Assembly: GCA_019423635.1 (NCBI GenBank)
Contig: JAHZBA010000001.1
Span: 1 to 64,000 of the forward strand
DNA from: Clostridiales bacterium
GTDB taxonomy: Bacteria; Bacillota; Clostridia; Oscillospirales; Oscillospiraceae
Direction: 5' to 3'
DNA length: 64,000 bases
Part shown: piece after piece, positions 1 through 8,118 of the stretch
Numbering within the stretch: position 1 is the stretch's first letter
Layout: each line of letters begins with the position of its first letter
Translations under genes and position numbers: made by a program
The notes under the pieces: model-generated
Databases searched by the model: none
What the model was told of the DNA's origin: nothing
What the model saw: only the letters and a program-made list of their open reading frames with translations

Positions 1-98
1 TTTTTGGCAAGACCAAAAAGAAAATGGGGGGTGCATTGCCAGCTATCATCATAGCGAAAATCCCCCCGCGCCGGAACGGCGCAAAAGGAGGTATCCCC

Positions 99-1424
99 TT
101 GTGCTATAAGGTCGCATTCATTTCCCTTGGCTGCGCCAAAAACCAGGTCAACTGCGAGCAGATGATGTCCACCGCCCAGTCCGCGGGATACGAGATCGTC
201 CCCTCCCCGGAGGGGGCCGACGTGGCGGTGGTCAACACCTGCGGCTTCCTGGCCTCCGCCTGTGAGGAGGCCATTGACAACATCCTGGAGCTGGCGGAGC
301 TGAAACAGGCTGGCCGCCTGGGAAAGATCCTGGTCACCGGCTGCATGGCCCAGCGCTACAAGCAGGACGTGCTGGCGGAGATGCCGGAGGTGGACGGCAT
401 CCTGGGCACCGGCAGCTACGGAGACATCGCCGAGGCCGTGAAAGAGGTCATGGAGCAGGGGCTCCGGCCCTGCCATCTGGGCAGCATCCATACCGCCCCC
501 CAGGGCGGGCCCCGGATTCTCTCCACCCCGCCCTGGTACGCCTATCTGCGGATCGCCGAGGGCTGCGACAACCACTGCGCCTACTGCGTGATCCCCCAGC
601 TGCGGGGGAAGTACCGCAGCCGTCCCAGGGAGGAGCTGCTGGAGGAGGCTGCGGAGCTCAGCGCCGCCGGGGTCCGGGAGCTGCTGGTCATCGCCCAGGA
701 CATCACCCGGTACGGGACGGACCTGAACGGGGAGCACCAGCTGGCGGCGCTGCTGCGGGAGCTGTGCGGGCTGGACTTCCGCTGGATTCGCCTCCACTAC
801 CTCTACCCCGACGAGATCACGGAGGAGCTCATCGACACGATTGCGGCGGAGCCGAAAATCCTGCCCTACCTGGACATCCCCATCCAGCACTGCAACGACG
901 GGATTTTAAAGGCCATGAACCGCCGGGACACCAAGGCGGGGCTGCTGGCGCTGCTCCAAAAGCTCCGGGAGCGGATTCCGGGCCTGGTGCTGCGGACCAG
1001 CCTCATCACGGGCCTCCCCGGCGAGGGAGAGGCGGAGTTCGAGGAGCTGTGCGCCTTTTTGCGGGAGGTCAAAATCGAGCGGGCCGGGGTGTTTCCCTTC
1101 TCTCCAGAGGAGGGGACCAGGGCCGCTCAGATGGACCACGTGGATGCGGAGGAGGCCCGGCGGCGGGCGGAAATCGCCGTGGATGTGCAGTCGGACATCA
1201 TAGACGGTTATAACGACTCCGTCCTGGGGGAGTGCCGGGAGGTCCTCTGCGAGGGCTTTGACGGCCAGGCCCAGATGTACTTCGGCCGCAGCTACGCCGA
1301 GTCTCCGGACATCGACGGGCGGATTTACTTCACCGCGGACCGGGAGATCCCGCCGGGGACCTTTGTGACAGTCCGCTTCACCGGCACCATGGACGGGGAG
1401 CTGACGGGGGAAGCGGAGGAATGA
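99..1424 (+). CDS. rimO: Ribosomal protein S12 methylthiotransferase RimO
   Basis: This radical-SAM methylthiotransferase adds a methylthio group to an aspartate of ribosomal protein S12 in the cytoplasm. The N-terminal domain opens with SLGCAKNQVNCEQM, typical of the MiaB/RimO family. The radical-SAM cluster motif CDNHCAYC places cysteines at about residues 156, 160 and 163. A TRAM-like RNA-binding tail closes the protein. I chose the TTG at 99 because AAAGGAGGT lies about six bases upstream and the 441 aa product matches the usual RimO length of about 440. An in-frame start at 24 would add an unconserved leader. The stop overlaps the next start by 4 bp, so it probably shares a transcript with the HhH gene and pgsA. 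Confidence 0.95.
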   Translation: MCYKVAFISLGCAKNQVNCEQMMSTAQSAGYEIVPSPEGADVAVVNTCGFLASACEEAIDNILELAELKQAGRLGKILVTGCMAQRYKQDVLAEMPEVDGILGTGSYGDIAEAVKEVMEQGLRPCHLGSIHTAPQGGPRILSTPPWYAYLRIAEGCDNHCAYCVIPQLRGKYRSRPREELLEEAAELSAAGVRELLVIAQDITRYGTDLNGEHQLAALLRELCGLDFRWIRLHYLYPDEITEELIDTIAAEPKILPYLDIPIQHCNDGILKAMNRRDTKAGLLALLQKLRERIPGLVLRTSLITGLPGEGEAEFEELCAFLREVKIERAGVFPFSPEEGTRAAQMDHVDAEEARRRAEIAVDVQSDIIDGYNDSVLGECREVLCEGFDGQAQMYFGRSYAESPDIDGRIYFTADREIPPGTFVTVRFTGTMDGELTGEAEE

Positions 1425-1717
1425 GAAACCCGTTGGAAGAGATCCCCGGCGTGGGAAGGCGGACTGCCGCCGTTATGGAGCGGCTGGGCATCCGGGAGAT
1501 TGCAGACCTGCGGGGCCAGGACCCGGAGGCGCTGTACCGCCGGGAGTGTTTGATGAAGGGCTATCAGGAGGACCGCTGCGCGCTGTACGTGTGGCGGGCG
1601 GCGGTGTACTATGCAGAGCACGAGACACGGGACCCGGAGAAGCTGAAATGGTGGTACTGGAAGGACCGGGCCTACCCGGCGGAAGAGAGGAGCGAGCGGG
1701 ATGAATCTTCCCAATAA
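1421..1717 (+). CDS. Helix-hairpin-helix protein, Cdd1 (pathogenicity locus) type
   Basis: A 98 aa protein with a helix-hairpin-helix near the N terminus (IPGVGRRTAAVMERLGI, about residues 8-24). This is the pattern of non-specific DNA-backbone contact. The rest, with WRAAVYYAE and WWYWKDR, resembles the small Cdd1 (pathogenicity locus) family, whose function is unknown. The gene starts inside the end of rimO with an ATGA overlap and itself overlaps the start of pgsA by 17 bp, so all three are probably translationally coupled. Family assignment is from remembered motif similarity. A DNA-related role is inferred only from the HhH. Confidence 0.75.
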   Translation: MRNPLEEIPGVGRRTAAVMERLGIREIADLRGQDPEALYRRECLMKGYQEDRCALYVWRAAVYYAEHETRDPEKLKWWYWKDRAYPAEERSERDESSQ

Positions 1718-2276
1718 ACTGACGATGCTGCGGATTGTGCTGATCCCCGTGTTCATGGGGGTGCTGTACTGGGGATTCCCCGGGGCGGACTACGCTGCCC
1801 TGGCGATCTTCGTGATTGCCAGCCTCACGGACCTGCTGGACGGCAAGATTGCCAGAAAATACAACCTGGTGACGGATTTCGGCAAGTTCGCAGACCCCCT
1901 GGCGGACAAGATGCTGGTGACGGCGGCCATGTTGTGGTTTGTGGAGGCGGGGCGGATGCCCGCCTGGGCGCTGCTGATCGTCATCTGCCGGGAGTTCGCC
2001 GTCAGCGGCCTGCGGATGATTGCCAGCGACCAGGGGCGGGTGATTGCCGCCGGATGGTCCGGGAAGGTGAAGACCGCCGCCACCATGGTGTGTCTGGTGG
2101 TGATGCTGCTGTTGGGCCCGGAGATCGCCTGGGCGGCCTCAGAGCCTCTGACAGCCATGCCCGTGGGGTGGCTTCGCTGGATTGACCCGGTGTGCGTGTG
2201 GATCATCGTGCTGACGACGCTGTACTCCGGTGTGGAGTACTTCGTGAAGAACAGGGACGTGATCCGGTCGGCGTGA
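1701..2276 (+). CDS. pgsA: CDP-diacylglycerol-glycerol-3-phosphate 3-phosphatidyltransferase
   Basis: This integral membrane enzyme makes phosphatidylglycerophosphate from CDP-diacylglycerol and glycerol-3-phosphate, the committed step of phosphatidylglycerol synthesis. The CDP-alcohol phosphotransferase signature DG-x2-AR-x8-G-x3-D-x3-D is complete at about residues 46-68 (DGKIAR, then GKFADPLAD). Several hydrophobic segments follow, in keeping with the family's membrane fold, and 191 aa is a normal length. GAGAGGAGCG precedes the ATG. pgsA next to rimO is a common arrangement in Firmicutes. The gene overlaps the end of the HhH gene. Confidence 0.95.
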   Translation: MNLPNKLTMLRIVLIPVFMGVLYWGFPGADYAALAIFVIASLTDLLDGKIARKYNLVTDFGKFADPLADKMLVTAAMLWFVEAGRMPAWALLIVICREFAVSGLRMIASDQGRVIAAGWSGKVKTAATMVCLVVMLLLGPEIAWAASEPLTAMPVGWLRWIDPVCVWIIVLTTLYSGVEYFVKNRDVIRSA

Positions 2277-2304
2277 CCGGGCTGCCGTTCCGGTGCCCAA
2301 ATTC

Positions 2305-2333
2305 TTGACTTTCCCGGAGATCTGTGGTAAAAT
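2305..2333 (+). promoter_or_regulatory. Predicted sigma-70 promoter of scfA
   Basis: TTGACT (2305-2310), a 17-base spacer and TAAAAT (2328-2333) lie 68 bases upstream of the scfA start. This is read directly from the sequence. No operator-like repeat was seen around it. Confidence 0.7.
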
Positions 2334-2400
2334 TCTCCCGATGAAATGGCCGCCGCCCTTGGGCGCCGGCCTGAGACTACAAAGATGGGAGAGATACGTC

Positions 2401-2541
2401 ATGGAGAGAATCAAGACTCTGGAGACCCGGAACCTGTGCGAGAGCGCCAAGCACGGCGGCTGCGGCGAGTGCCAGACCTCCTGCCAGTCCGCCTGCAAGA
2501 CCAGCTGCGGCGTGGCCAACCAGAAGTGCGAGAAGCAGTGA
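2401..2541 (+). CDS. scfA: SCIFF ranthipeptide precursor (seven cysteines)
   Basis: A 46-residue precursor of the SCIFF (six cysteines in forty-five residues) family. Its cysteines become donors of Cys thioether cross-links to neighbouring residues. The conserved core GGCGECQTSCQSACKTSC is present at about residues 19-36, followed by Cys43. Besides the six family cysteines (21, 24, 28, 32, 36, 43) this copy has an extra Cys at residue 13, in the usually cysteine-free leader. The ATG at 2401 is preceded by GGGAGAG. An in-frame upstream start at 2293 overlaps the promoter and is unlikely. The maturase gene follows after a hairpin. The physiological role of SCIFF products is unknown. Confidence 0.95.
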   Translation: MERIKTLETRNLCESAKHGGCGECQTSCQSACKTSCGVANQKCEKQ

Positions 2542-2550
2542 GCAAAACCA

Positions 2551-2577
2551 AAAACGCCGCCGTCAGGCGGCGTTTTT
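2551..2577 (+). terminator. Intrinsic terminator or attenuator between scfA and scfB
   Basis: ACGCCGCC (2554-2561) pairs with GGCGGCGT (2566-2573) around loop GTCA and runs into TTTTTCTT. Its place between peptide and maturase genes would let the small peptide be made in excess over the enzyme. Confidence 0.8.
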
Positions 2578-2658
2578 CTTGACTGGGGGAGAAATGGCCG
2601 CACAGGGGGGAAGTCATGCCCCCGCTCCCATCTGAGATATCTTTGACAGGAGGTCAAT

Positions 2659-4050
2659 ATGGTACATCAATATCAGCTGAACGGCTGCAACATCGTGCTG
2701 GACACCTGCTCCGGCTCCATCCACGTGGTGGATGAGGTGGCCTATGACATCATCGGCCTCTTTGAAACCCACAGCGCCGGTGAGATCGTCGCCGCGCTGC
2801 TGGACAAGTACGCCGGCCGGCCCGACGTGACGGAGGAGGAGCTGCGCCAGTGCATTGCCGACGTTCAGAGTCTGAAGGACGCCGGGAAGCTCTGGAGCCC
2901 CGACACCTTCGCAGAGCTCGCGGGGACCTTCAAGGAGCGCTCCGGCGACGTGGTGAAGGCCCTGTGCCTCCACGTGGCCCACACCTGCAACCTCAACTGC
3001 GCCTACTGCTTTGCCAGTCAGGGCAAGTACCACGGGGACCGGGCAGTGATGAGCTTTGAGGTGGGAAAGCAGGCGCTGGACTTCCTCATGGACCACTCCG
3101 GAAGCCGCCGCAACCTGGAGGTGGACTTCTTCGGCGGGGAGCCGCTGATGAACTGGGAGGTGGTGAAGCAGCTGGTGGCCTATGCCCGCAGCGTGGAGGA
3201 GTCCCGGGGCAAGCACTTCCGCTTCACCCTCACCACCAACGGCATGTTGATCGACGACGAGGTGATCGACTTTGCCAACCGGGAGATGGACAATGTGGTC
3301 CTCTCCCTGGACGGGCGGCAGGAGATCCACGACGCCCTCCGGGTGGACCACGCGGGCAGGGGCAGCTATGAGCGCATCGTCCCGAAATTTCAAAAGCTGG
3401 TGGCGGCCCGAAAGCGGGGCACCTACTACATCCGGGGCACCTTCACCCACCGGAACCCGGATTTTACGAAGGACCTCTTCCACATGGCCGACGATCTGGG
3501 CTTTACGGAGCTGAGCATGGAGCCGGTGGTCTGCGCCCCGGGCGATCCGGCGGCGCTGACGGCGGAGGACCTGGAGATTGTCAAGGCGCAGTATGAGCTT
3601 TTGGCTGTGGACATGCTCCGCCGGGAGCGGGAGGGAATGCCCATCACCTTCTACCACTACATGCTGGATCTCACCGGGGGCCCCTGCGTCTACAAGCGGA
3701 TCTCCGGCTGCGGCTCCGGCACGGAGTACATGGCCGTCACCCCCTGGGGGGACCTGTACCCCTGCCATCAGTTTGTGGGGGAGGATGCCTACAAGCTGGG
3801 GGACGTGTGGCAGGGCGTCACCAACACGGCGCTGCGGGAGGAGTTCCGCGCCTGCAACGCCTACGCCCGGCCGGACTGCGCCGACTGCTGGGCCAAGCTC
3901 TACTGCTCCGGCGGCTGCGCCGCCAACGCTTACCACGCCGCCGGGTCCATTCGGGGCGTCTACGAGGCGGGCTGCGAGCTCTTCCGCAAGCGGATCGAGT
4001 GCGCCATCATGATGCAGGCGGTGCGGGCCGCCGGCCAGGGGGCGGAGTGA
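2659..4050 (+). CDS. scfB: SCIFF peptide maturase, radical SAM/SPASM thioether-forming enzyme
   Basis: A 463 aa radical-SAM enzyme that installs thioether links in the SCIFF peptide. The N-terminal 100 residues resemble the peptide-recognition (RRE, PqqD-like) region. The radical-SAM motif CNLNCAYC puts cysteines at 110, 114 and 117. The C-terminal SPASM region has several further Cys clusters, including CADCWAKLYCSGGC, for auxiliary iron-sulfur clusters. CAGGAGGT precedes the ATG at 2659. The substrate gene scfA lies 117 bp upstream, the arrangement found across Clostridia. The stop codon directly abuts the start of the next gene, so the downstream PLP enzyme is probably co-translated. Confidence 0.96.
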   Translation: MVHQYQLNGCNIVLDTCSGSIHVVDEVAYDIIGLFETHSAGEIVAALLDKYAGRPDVTEEELRQCIADVQSLKDAGKLWSPDTFAELAGTFKERSGDVVKALCLHVAHTCNLNCAYCFASQGKYHGDRAVMSFEVGKQALDFLMDHSGSRRNLEVDFFGGEPLMNWEVVKQLVAYARSVEESRGKHFRFTLTTNGMLIDDEVIDFANREMDNVVLSLDGRQEIHDALRVDHAGRGSYERIVPKFQKLVAARKRGTYYIRGTFTHRNPDFTKDLFHMADDLGFTELSMEPVVCAPGDPAALTAEDLEIVKAQYELLAVDMLRREREGMPITFYHYMLDLTGGPCVYKRISGCGSGTEYMAVTPWGDLYPCHQFVGEDAYKLGDVWQGVTNTALREEFRACNAYARPDCADCWAKLYCSGGCAANAYHAAGSIRGVYEAGCELFRKRIECAIMMQAVRAAGQGAE

Positions 4051-5391
4051 ATGGAGGCGCCCATTGCGGACTTTGTCCGGGAGTATCAGGCGCGGGGGGT
4101 GGCCCGCCTCCACATGCCCGGCCACAAGGGCTCCGGACCCCTGGGCTGTGAGAGGTGGGACATCACGGAGATCCGGGGAGCGGACTCCCTCTATGAGGCC
4201 TCCGGCATCATCGCCCAAAGCGAACGCCGCGCCGCCGCCCTTTTTGGCGCCGCCGCCACGTTCTATTCCACGGAGGGCTCCAGCCAGTGTGTCAAGGCCA
4301 TGCTGTACCTGGCCCTCCAGAACCGCCCCGCCGGGACGGCGCCGGTGATTCTGGCCGCCCGGAACGTCCACAAGTCCTTTGTCCACGCCGCCGCTCTGCT
4401 GGATTTTGAGGCGGCGTGGCTGTGGCCGGAGGAGACGAACTCCCTCTGCGCCTGTCCCGTCACGGCGGAGAACCTGGAGGCGGCGCTGGAGCGGCTGGGG
4501 ACGGTGCCGGCCGCCGTGTATGTCACAAGCCCCGACTACCTGGGGAACCTCCAGGACCTTCCGGCCCTGGCAGAGGTCTGCCGCCGCCGGGGAACGCTGC
4601 TGGCGGTGGACAACGCCCACGGGGCCTATCTCCGCTTTCTGCACCCCTCCCGGCACCCCCTGGACCAGGGGGCGGACCTGGTCTGCGACTCCGCCCACAA
4701 GACCCTGCCGGTTCTCACCGGCGGGGCGTACCTGCACCTGGGGAAGCGGCTGCCGGAGGCCTTCCGTCGGGAGGCCAGGGAGGCGCTGGCCCTCTTCGGG
4801 TCCACCAGCCCGTCCTATCTGACCTTGGCCTCCCTGGATTTGTGCAACGCCGATCTTGCTGGGGAGGGGGCGGAGCGCATCCGTGCCGCCGCCATCCGCC
4901 TGGCGGCGCTGAAGGAGAAACTGCGCCGTCAGGGCTGGACGCTGGCGGGACAGGAGCCGCTGAAGCTCACCCTGGACACTGCCGCCCAGGGCTGGACGGG
5001 GCTGGAGCTGGCGGAGCACCTGCGGAGCGGGGGCGTGGAGCCGGAGTACGCGGACCGGGATTTCTGTGTGCTGATGGTCTCCGGGTCCTCGGGTGAAGAG
5101 GACCTCTCCCGCCTGGAGGCCGGCCTGGACCGCGCCGGGGAGAGGCCGCCCCTGTCCCGGTCCGCACTGCCTCTTGCGCGGGGGGAGCGGGTGCTGTCCA
5201 TCCGGCAGGCCCTCTTCGCCCCTCAGGAGACAGTCCGAACGGAGGAGGCTCTGGGCCGGATCTGCGGTGCGCCCACGGTGAGCTGTCCCCCGGCGGTGCC
5301 CATCGCCGTGTGCGGGGAGCGGATCGGGCCGGAGGCCCTGGAGCTGCTGCGGCGGTACGGAGTGGAGGCCGTGAAGGTTGTAAAACAGTGA
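4051..5391 (+). CDS. Orn/Lys/Arg decarboxylase-fold PLP enzyme
   Basis: A 446 aa fold-type I PLP enzyme of the major ornithine/lysine/arginine decarboxylase superfamily. The N terminus has the family motif HMPGHKGSG. The PLP-binding lysine is in DSAHKTLPVLTGG at about residues 214-226. The length fits the shorter Gram-positive members (YaaO/SpeA type) that lack the N-terminal wing domain. The substrate (arginine, lysine or ornithine) cannot be told from sequence. It starts one base after the scfB stop, so it is in the same operon. Genes of this kind are often found beside tmk/holB in Firmicutes, so its position behind scfB may reflect synteny rather than a role in peptide maturation. Confidence 0.85.
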   Translation: MEAPIADFVREYQARGVARLHMPGHKGSGPLGCERWDITEIRGADSLYEASGIIAQSERRAAALFGAAATFYSTEGSSQCVKAMLYLALQNRPAGTAPVILAARNVHKSFVHAAALLDFEAAWLWPEETNSLCACPVTAENLEAALERLGTVPAAVYVTSPDYLGNLQDLPALAEVCRRRGTLLAVDNAHGAYLRFLHPSRHPLDQGADLVCDSAHKTLPVLTGGAYLHLGKRLPEAFRREAREALALFGSTSPSYLTLASLDLCNADLAGEGAERIRAAAIRLAALKEKLRRQGWTLAGQEPLKLTLDTAAQGWTGLELAEHLRSGGVEPEYADRDFCVLMVSGSSGEEDLSRLEAGLDRAGERPPLSRSALPLARGERVLSIRQALFAPQETVRTEEALGRICGAPTVSCPPAVPIAVCGERIGPEALELLRRYGVEAVKVVKQ

Positions 5392-5402
5392 GAGAGCATG
5401 AA

Positions 5403-5434
5403 AAAACCGGTCTGCCCTGGGGCAGACCGGTTTT
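5403..5434. terminator. Bidirectional terminator
   Basis: AAAACCGGTCTGCC (5403-5416) pairs perfectly with GGCAGACCGGTTTT (5421-5434) around CTGG. It sits between convergent genes and has A/T tails on both sides. Confidence 0.85.
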
Positions 5435-5442
5435 GTGGATCG

Positions 5443-6000
5443 TCAGAATGCCTCAAGCTCCCGCCGGATCTGCTCCGCAAACACCCGGTGTCCTGCCTCG
5501 GAGAAGTGAACGCCGTCAAACAGCGTCTCAATGTCCCACCCGGCGGCGTCGGCGAACCGGACTCTACGCCGCTCCGCCAGAGCCCGGTACAGCCTTGCCA
5601 GCTGCCGGGAGTCCGAGATCAGCCGCCTCTCCGTCACCCAGGTTCCGGAGGTCATGGGCGGCGGCGCGATCAGGAGCACTGGCGCGTCTCCCAGACGCTC
5701 CAGGAAACGCTCCATTCTGGCTGATACCTCCTCCGGGGAACCGCCCTGGAGGAGGTCGTTGTCCCCCAGCAGAATTACCACCGCGTCCCAGGGGGTGCCG
5801 GCAATCAGGGCGGCGGCCCGGTCCAGCTCTCCGGGGCGGCGGGGGATCTCCCGGCCGTTCAGACCCTCATTTCGGACCTGCCAGCCGGTGAGCCCCGCCA
5901 GCCGCTCCGGCCAGCGGATCTCCGCCGGATACCGGTCCCCCAGGAAAGACCGGGGATCACAGCCGTAGGTATTGGAGTCGCCAAAGCATAAAACCCGCAT
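5443..6000 (-). CDS. SGNH/GDSL-family hydrolase
   Basis: A 185 aa esterase-like hydrolase without a signal peptide, so probably cytoplasmic. Block I (FGDSN) holds the nucleophilic serine at residue 9. NEGLNG supplies the oxyanion glycine region, LLGDNDL corresponds to block III, and DGVHFSEAGH near the C terminus carries the Asp and His of the triad. Substrates of this family include acyl esters, acetylated sugars and lysophospholipids, and nothing here selects between them. It lies downstream of the PstS-like/XRE genes on the same strand and may be read through from them, across about 45 bp after the 72 aa membrane protein. Confidence 0.88.
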   Translation of the reverse strand: MRVLCFGDSNTYGCDPRSFLGDRYPAEIRWPERLAGLTGWQVRNEGLNGREIPRRPGELDRAAALIAGTPWDAVVILLGDNDLLQGGSPEEVSARMERFLERLGDAPVLLIAPPPMTSGTWVTERRLISDSRQLARLYRALAERRRVRFADAAGWDIETLFDGVHFSEAGHRVFAEQIRRELEAF

Positions 6001-6045
6001 GGTTTCGCCTCCCCAGGGGACGCCTCTTTCGTTTTTCGGGGCGTC

Positions 6046-6264
6046 TCATTTTGTTTTCCGCACCAGAAACGACGCTGCGAACAGCCCCGCCATCACCAGT
6101 ACATACACGGCGTAGCACACCCGCCAGGCCTCCGCGCCGAAGGTGAGGTCTCCCACCCGAATGGTCGTCCCCAGCTGGGGATTCTGCACCGCCACGGCCA
6201 CAAAGACCGCCGCGATCACCAGCATCACAAGGCTGACGCCCCGCAGAATCTTTCGTTTGTTCAT
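6046..6264 (-). CDS. Small two-helix membrane protein
   Basis: A 72 aa protein beginning MNKRKILRGV. It has two hydrophobic segments, LVMLVIAAVFVAVAV and VCYAVYVLVMAGLFAASF, separated by a short polar stretch, and a basic end (RKTK). No family is recognised. I chose the ATG at 6264 because GAGAGGAGAG lies about six bases upstream. An ATG at 6282 overlaps the previous stop (ATGA) and would add six residues. It is the third gene of the apparent XRE / PstS-like / small-protein operon, and its function is unknown. Confidence 0.7.
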   Translation of the reverse strand: MNKRKILRGVSLVMLVIAAVFVAVAVQNPQLGTTIRVGDLTFGAEAWRVCYAVYVLVMAGLFAASFLVRKTK

Positions 6265-6278
6265 AGAAAGCTCTCCTC

Positions 6279-6422
6279 TCATTTTTTCCGCAGCTCATGG
6301 ATCGTCATCAGAATGATATAGACGAGGTACCCCAGAAATATCAAAGCCGCGGGGCCGAGGACAAACAGCAGAAAGAACCCGCCGATGCCCCGGCAGACGG
6401 CCGCCTCCACAAGAGCCCCCAT
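6279..6422 (-). CDS. 47 aa membrane protein
   Basis: This very short gene lies between the PstS-like gene and the 72 aa membrane gene. It reads MGALVEAAVCRGIGGFF and ends MTIHELRKK, with one long hydrophobic stretch from about residue 12 to 40. The ATG is four bases after the stop of the upstream gene and is preceded by GGAGGGCTGAGGA. Its TGA overlaps a possible downstream ATG in an ATGA arrangement. Tight packing and a membrane-like composition argue that it is translated. No homologous family is recognised. Confidence 0.65.
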   Translation of the reverse strand: MGALVEAAVCRGIGGFFLLFVLGPAALIFLGYLVYIILMTIHELRKK

Positions 6423-6425
6423 TCC

Positions 6426-7640
6426 TCAGCCCTCCCGCTGCGCCACGTAGCCGCTGCGCTCCACCAGGGTCTGCCCCTCCTCCGAGAGAATCCACTGGAG
6501 AAGTGCCGCCGCATGTTCGTTCCGCTCCTCTACAGGGGGTTCCCCCATGGGGGCGGCGGTGACGGCGTAGAAGCTGCTGGCAATGGGATAGGTGCCGCTG
6601 CGGATGGTCTCCTTCGTGGGCTCCACGCCGTTCAGGGACAAAAGCCGGATGTCGCCGCTTTGAACCATCTCCGTGGCGTAGAACCGGAAGGAGAAGCCGA
6701 TGGCGTTCCGGTAATTCCGATAGCTGGCCACCTGTTGGATGATGCCGCCCATGGACCCCACCACGTCCTCCTGCTGCGGCTCCAGCAGGGGCAGCCCCTC
6801 CATCAGCCGCAGCAGGGCCGACTGGCTGCCGCTGTTGGCCGGGCGCTGGAAGGGCCGGATCTTCTGGCGTTTCCCGCCCACCTGGCTCCAGCGGGTGATC
6901 TCTCCGCTGTAGATTTTCTGGATCTCCTCCACCGTCAGGTCCGTCACCGGGTTGCGGCTGTTGACAAAGAACACGAAGGCCTCCCAGCCGATGGGGGTCA
7001 GATGCAGCTCCACTCCGGCGGCCTCCGCCCGCTCCAGCTGCTCCTGGGAGGGGGCGGCGGCGAAGATCATGTCCGTCTCCCGGCGGATCAGCCGCTCATA
7101 GGCCTCCACGGTGCCGGAACAGGCGACCTCGCCGTACTTGTCCGCCCCGTAAAGGGGGTAGTCTCCCTCCGGGTACACCGCCCGGACAAAGGCGGCGTAC
7201 ACCGGGTACAACGCCGTGGCGCCGTCCAGCCGCAGCGTCTCGCTGCGCTCCAGGTGCAATGAGGCGGGCGCATCCAGGGAGACAGTTCTGGTGTCCTCCG
7301 CAAAGGGCTCGTACTGCCACAGTAGCAGCGTCCGGTCGTCCACCGCAGGCAGGCTGTCCCGCCAGAGACCGTGGAGTACCACCACGGAGCATCCGATCAG
7401 CAAAACCGCCAGAAGGGCTTTCAGCGCCCGCTTCCCCTGGGGGCCCAGGAAGCCGCTCACCCACGCCACCGCCGCCAGCCATGTTCCGATCTCAAGGGCC
7501 CACAGGGCGTGCTGGAGATAGACCGGCCAGCCGGAGAGAGCCGCCACAAAGAATACGAAGAACAGGAACACTCCGTAGAACAGCCCCACCATAAAGGCGG
7601 ACAGCGTCCCCCGAAACACCCGTTCCCACCTTCCGCTCAT
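6426..7640 (-). CDS. Membrane-anchored PstS-like substrate-binding protein
   Basis: A 404 aa protein with three predicted N-terminal membrane helices (about residues 12-36, 45-67 and 72-93) followed by a periplasmic-binding (PstS-like, PBP_2) domain outside the membrane. Marks of the binding domain are LDGATALYPVYAAF near 138, the middle segment DLTVEEIQKIYSGEITRW, and RPANSGSQSALLRLM around the usual phosphate-contact loop. Normal PstS proteins are lipoproteins with no multi-helix anchor, and no pstCAB genes are nearby. It may therefore be a sensor or a non-transport binding protein. The XRE regulator gene overlaps its start by 4 bp. Confidence 0.8.
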   Translation of the reverse strand: MSGRWERVFRGTLSAFMVGLFYGVFLFFVFFVAALSGWPVYLQHALWALEIGTWLAAVAWVSGFLGPQGKRALKALLAVLLIGCSVVVLHGLWRDSLPAVDDRTLLLWQYEPFAEDTRTVSLDAPASLHLERSETLRLDGATALYPVYAAFVRAVYPEGDYPLYGADKYGEVACSGTVEAYERLIRRETDMIFAAAPSQEQLERAEAAGVELHLTPIGWEAFVFFVNSRNPVTDLTVEEIQKIYSGEITRWSQVGGKRQKIRPFQRPANSGSQSALLRLMEGLPLLEPQQEDVVGSMGGIIQQVASYRNYRNAIGFSFRFYATEMVQSGDIRLLSLNGVEPTKETIRSGTYPIASSFYAVTAAPMGEPPVEERNEHAAALLQWILSEEGQTLVERSGYVAQREG

Positions 7641-8092
7641 ACCGTTCCCTCCAGTTCCTCCAGATGCCGCCGGATCTCCTCCAGGTCAAAGGAGGAGCAC
7701 ACCCGGCCGTCCTCACCGTCCAGTGCCCGGTAGTGCTGGGAGAGGATGTTCTGCTGGATGGTATAGGGTCCCCTCCGCTCCACCGTCCGCCACCACACCC
7801 TGCCGCCCATGGTCTTGGGGTAGTTGGGCCGCAGGTCCTGGAAGGCCAGGGCCCGGACCATGTCCCCCGCCTCGCCCCCCAGCAGCCCCGAGAGCACCTG
7901 GCTGCCGGAGAAGATGGAGCAAAGGGCCGCCGCTCCGGTCCAGCCCAGGGAGGAGCGCCCCTTTTCAATCTCCACCAGGGTCTTCTTGGAGATCCCCAGA
8001 ACCCTGGCCATCACGTCCTGGGTGAAGCCGTACTCCGTCCGCACCAGCTTCACCTGACGGTCGATCTCCGCTGTGAAGGACTCCTTTGTCAT
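7637..8092 (-). CDS. XRE-family helix-turn-helix regulator
   Basis: A 151 aa protein with an N-terminal HTH (GFTQDVMARVLGISKKTLVE, about residues 22-41) and an uncharacterised C-terminal half. GGAGGTGCTC precedes the ATG at 8092. Longer in-frame starts upstream would run through its own promoter and are rejected. The stop overlaps the start of the PstS-like gene (ATGA), so the two are translationally coupled. A perfect 14-bp palindrome covers the -10 box of its promoter, suggesting autorepression. The signal it responds to is unknown. The pairing suggests it reports the state of the membrane binding protein. Confidence 0.85.
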   Translation of the reverse strand: MTKESFTAEIDRQVKLVRTEYGFTQDVMARVLGISKKTLVEIEKGRSSLGWTGAAALCSIFSGSQVLSGLLGGEAGDMVRALAFQDLRPNYPKTMGGRVWWRTVERRGPYTIQQNILSQHYRALDGEDGRVCSSFDLEEIRRHLEELEGTV

Positions 8093-8118
8093 ATATAAGA
8101 GCACCTCCTGCCTTTTTG

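Noticed and set aside
2614..5019. 801-codon open frame on the minus strand
   Set aside because: It is antisense to scfB and the decarboxylase gene, has low-complexity Gly/Pro/Arg/Gln-rich sequence and no domain. It arises from GC-rich third positions.
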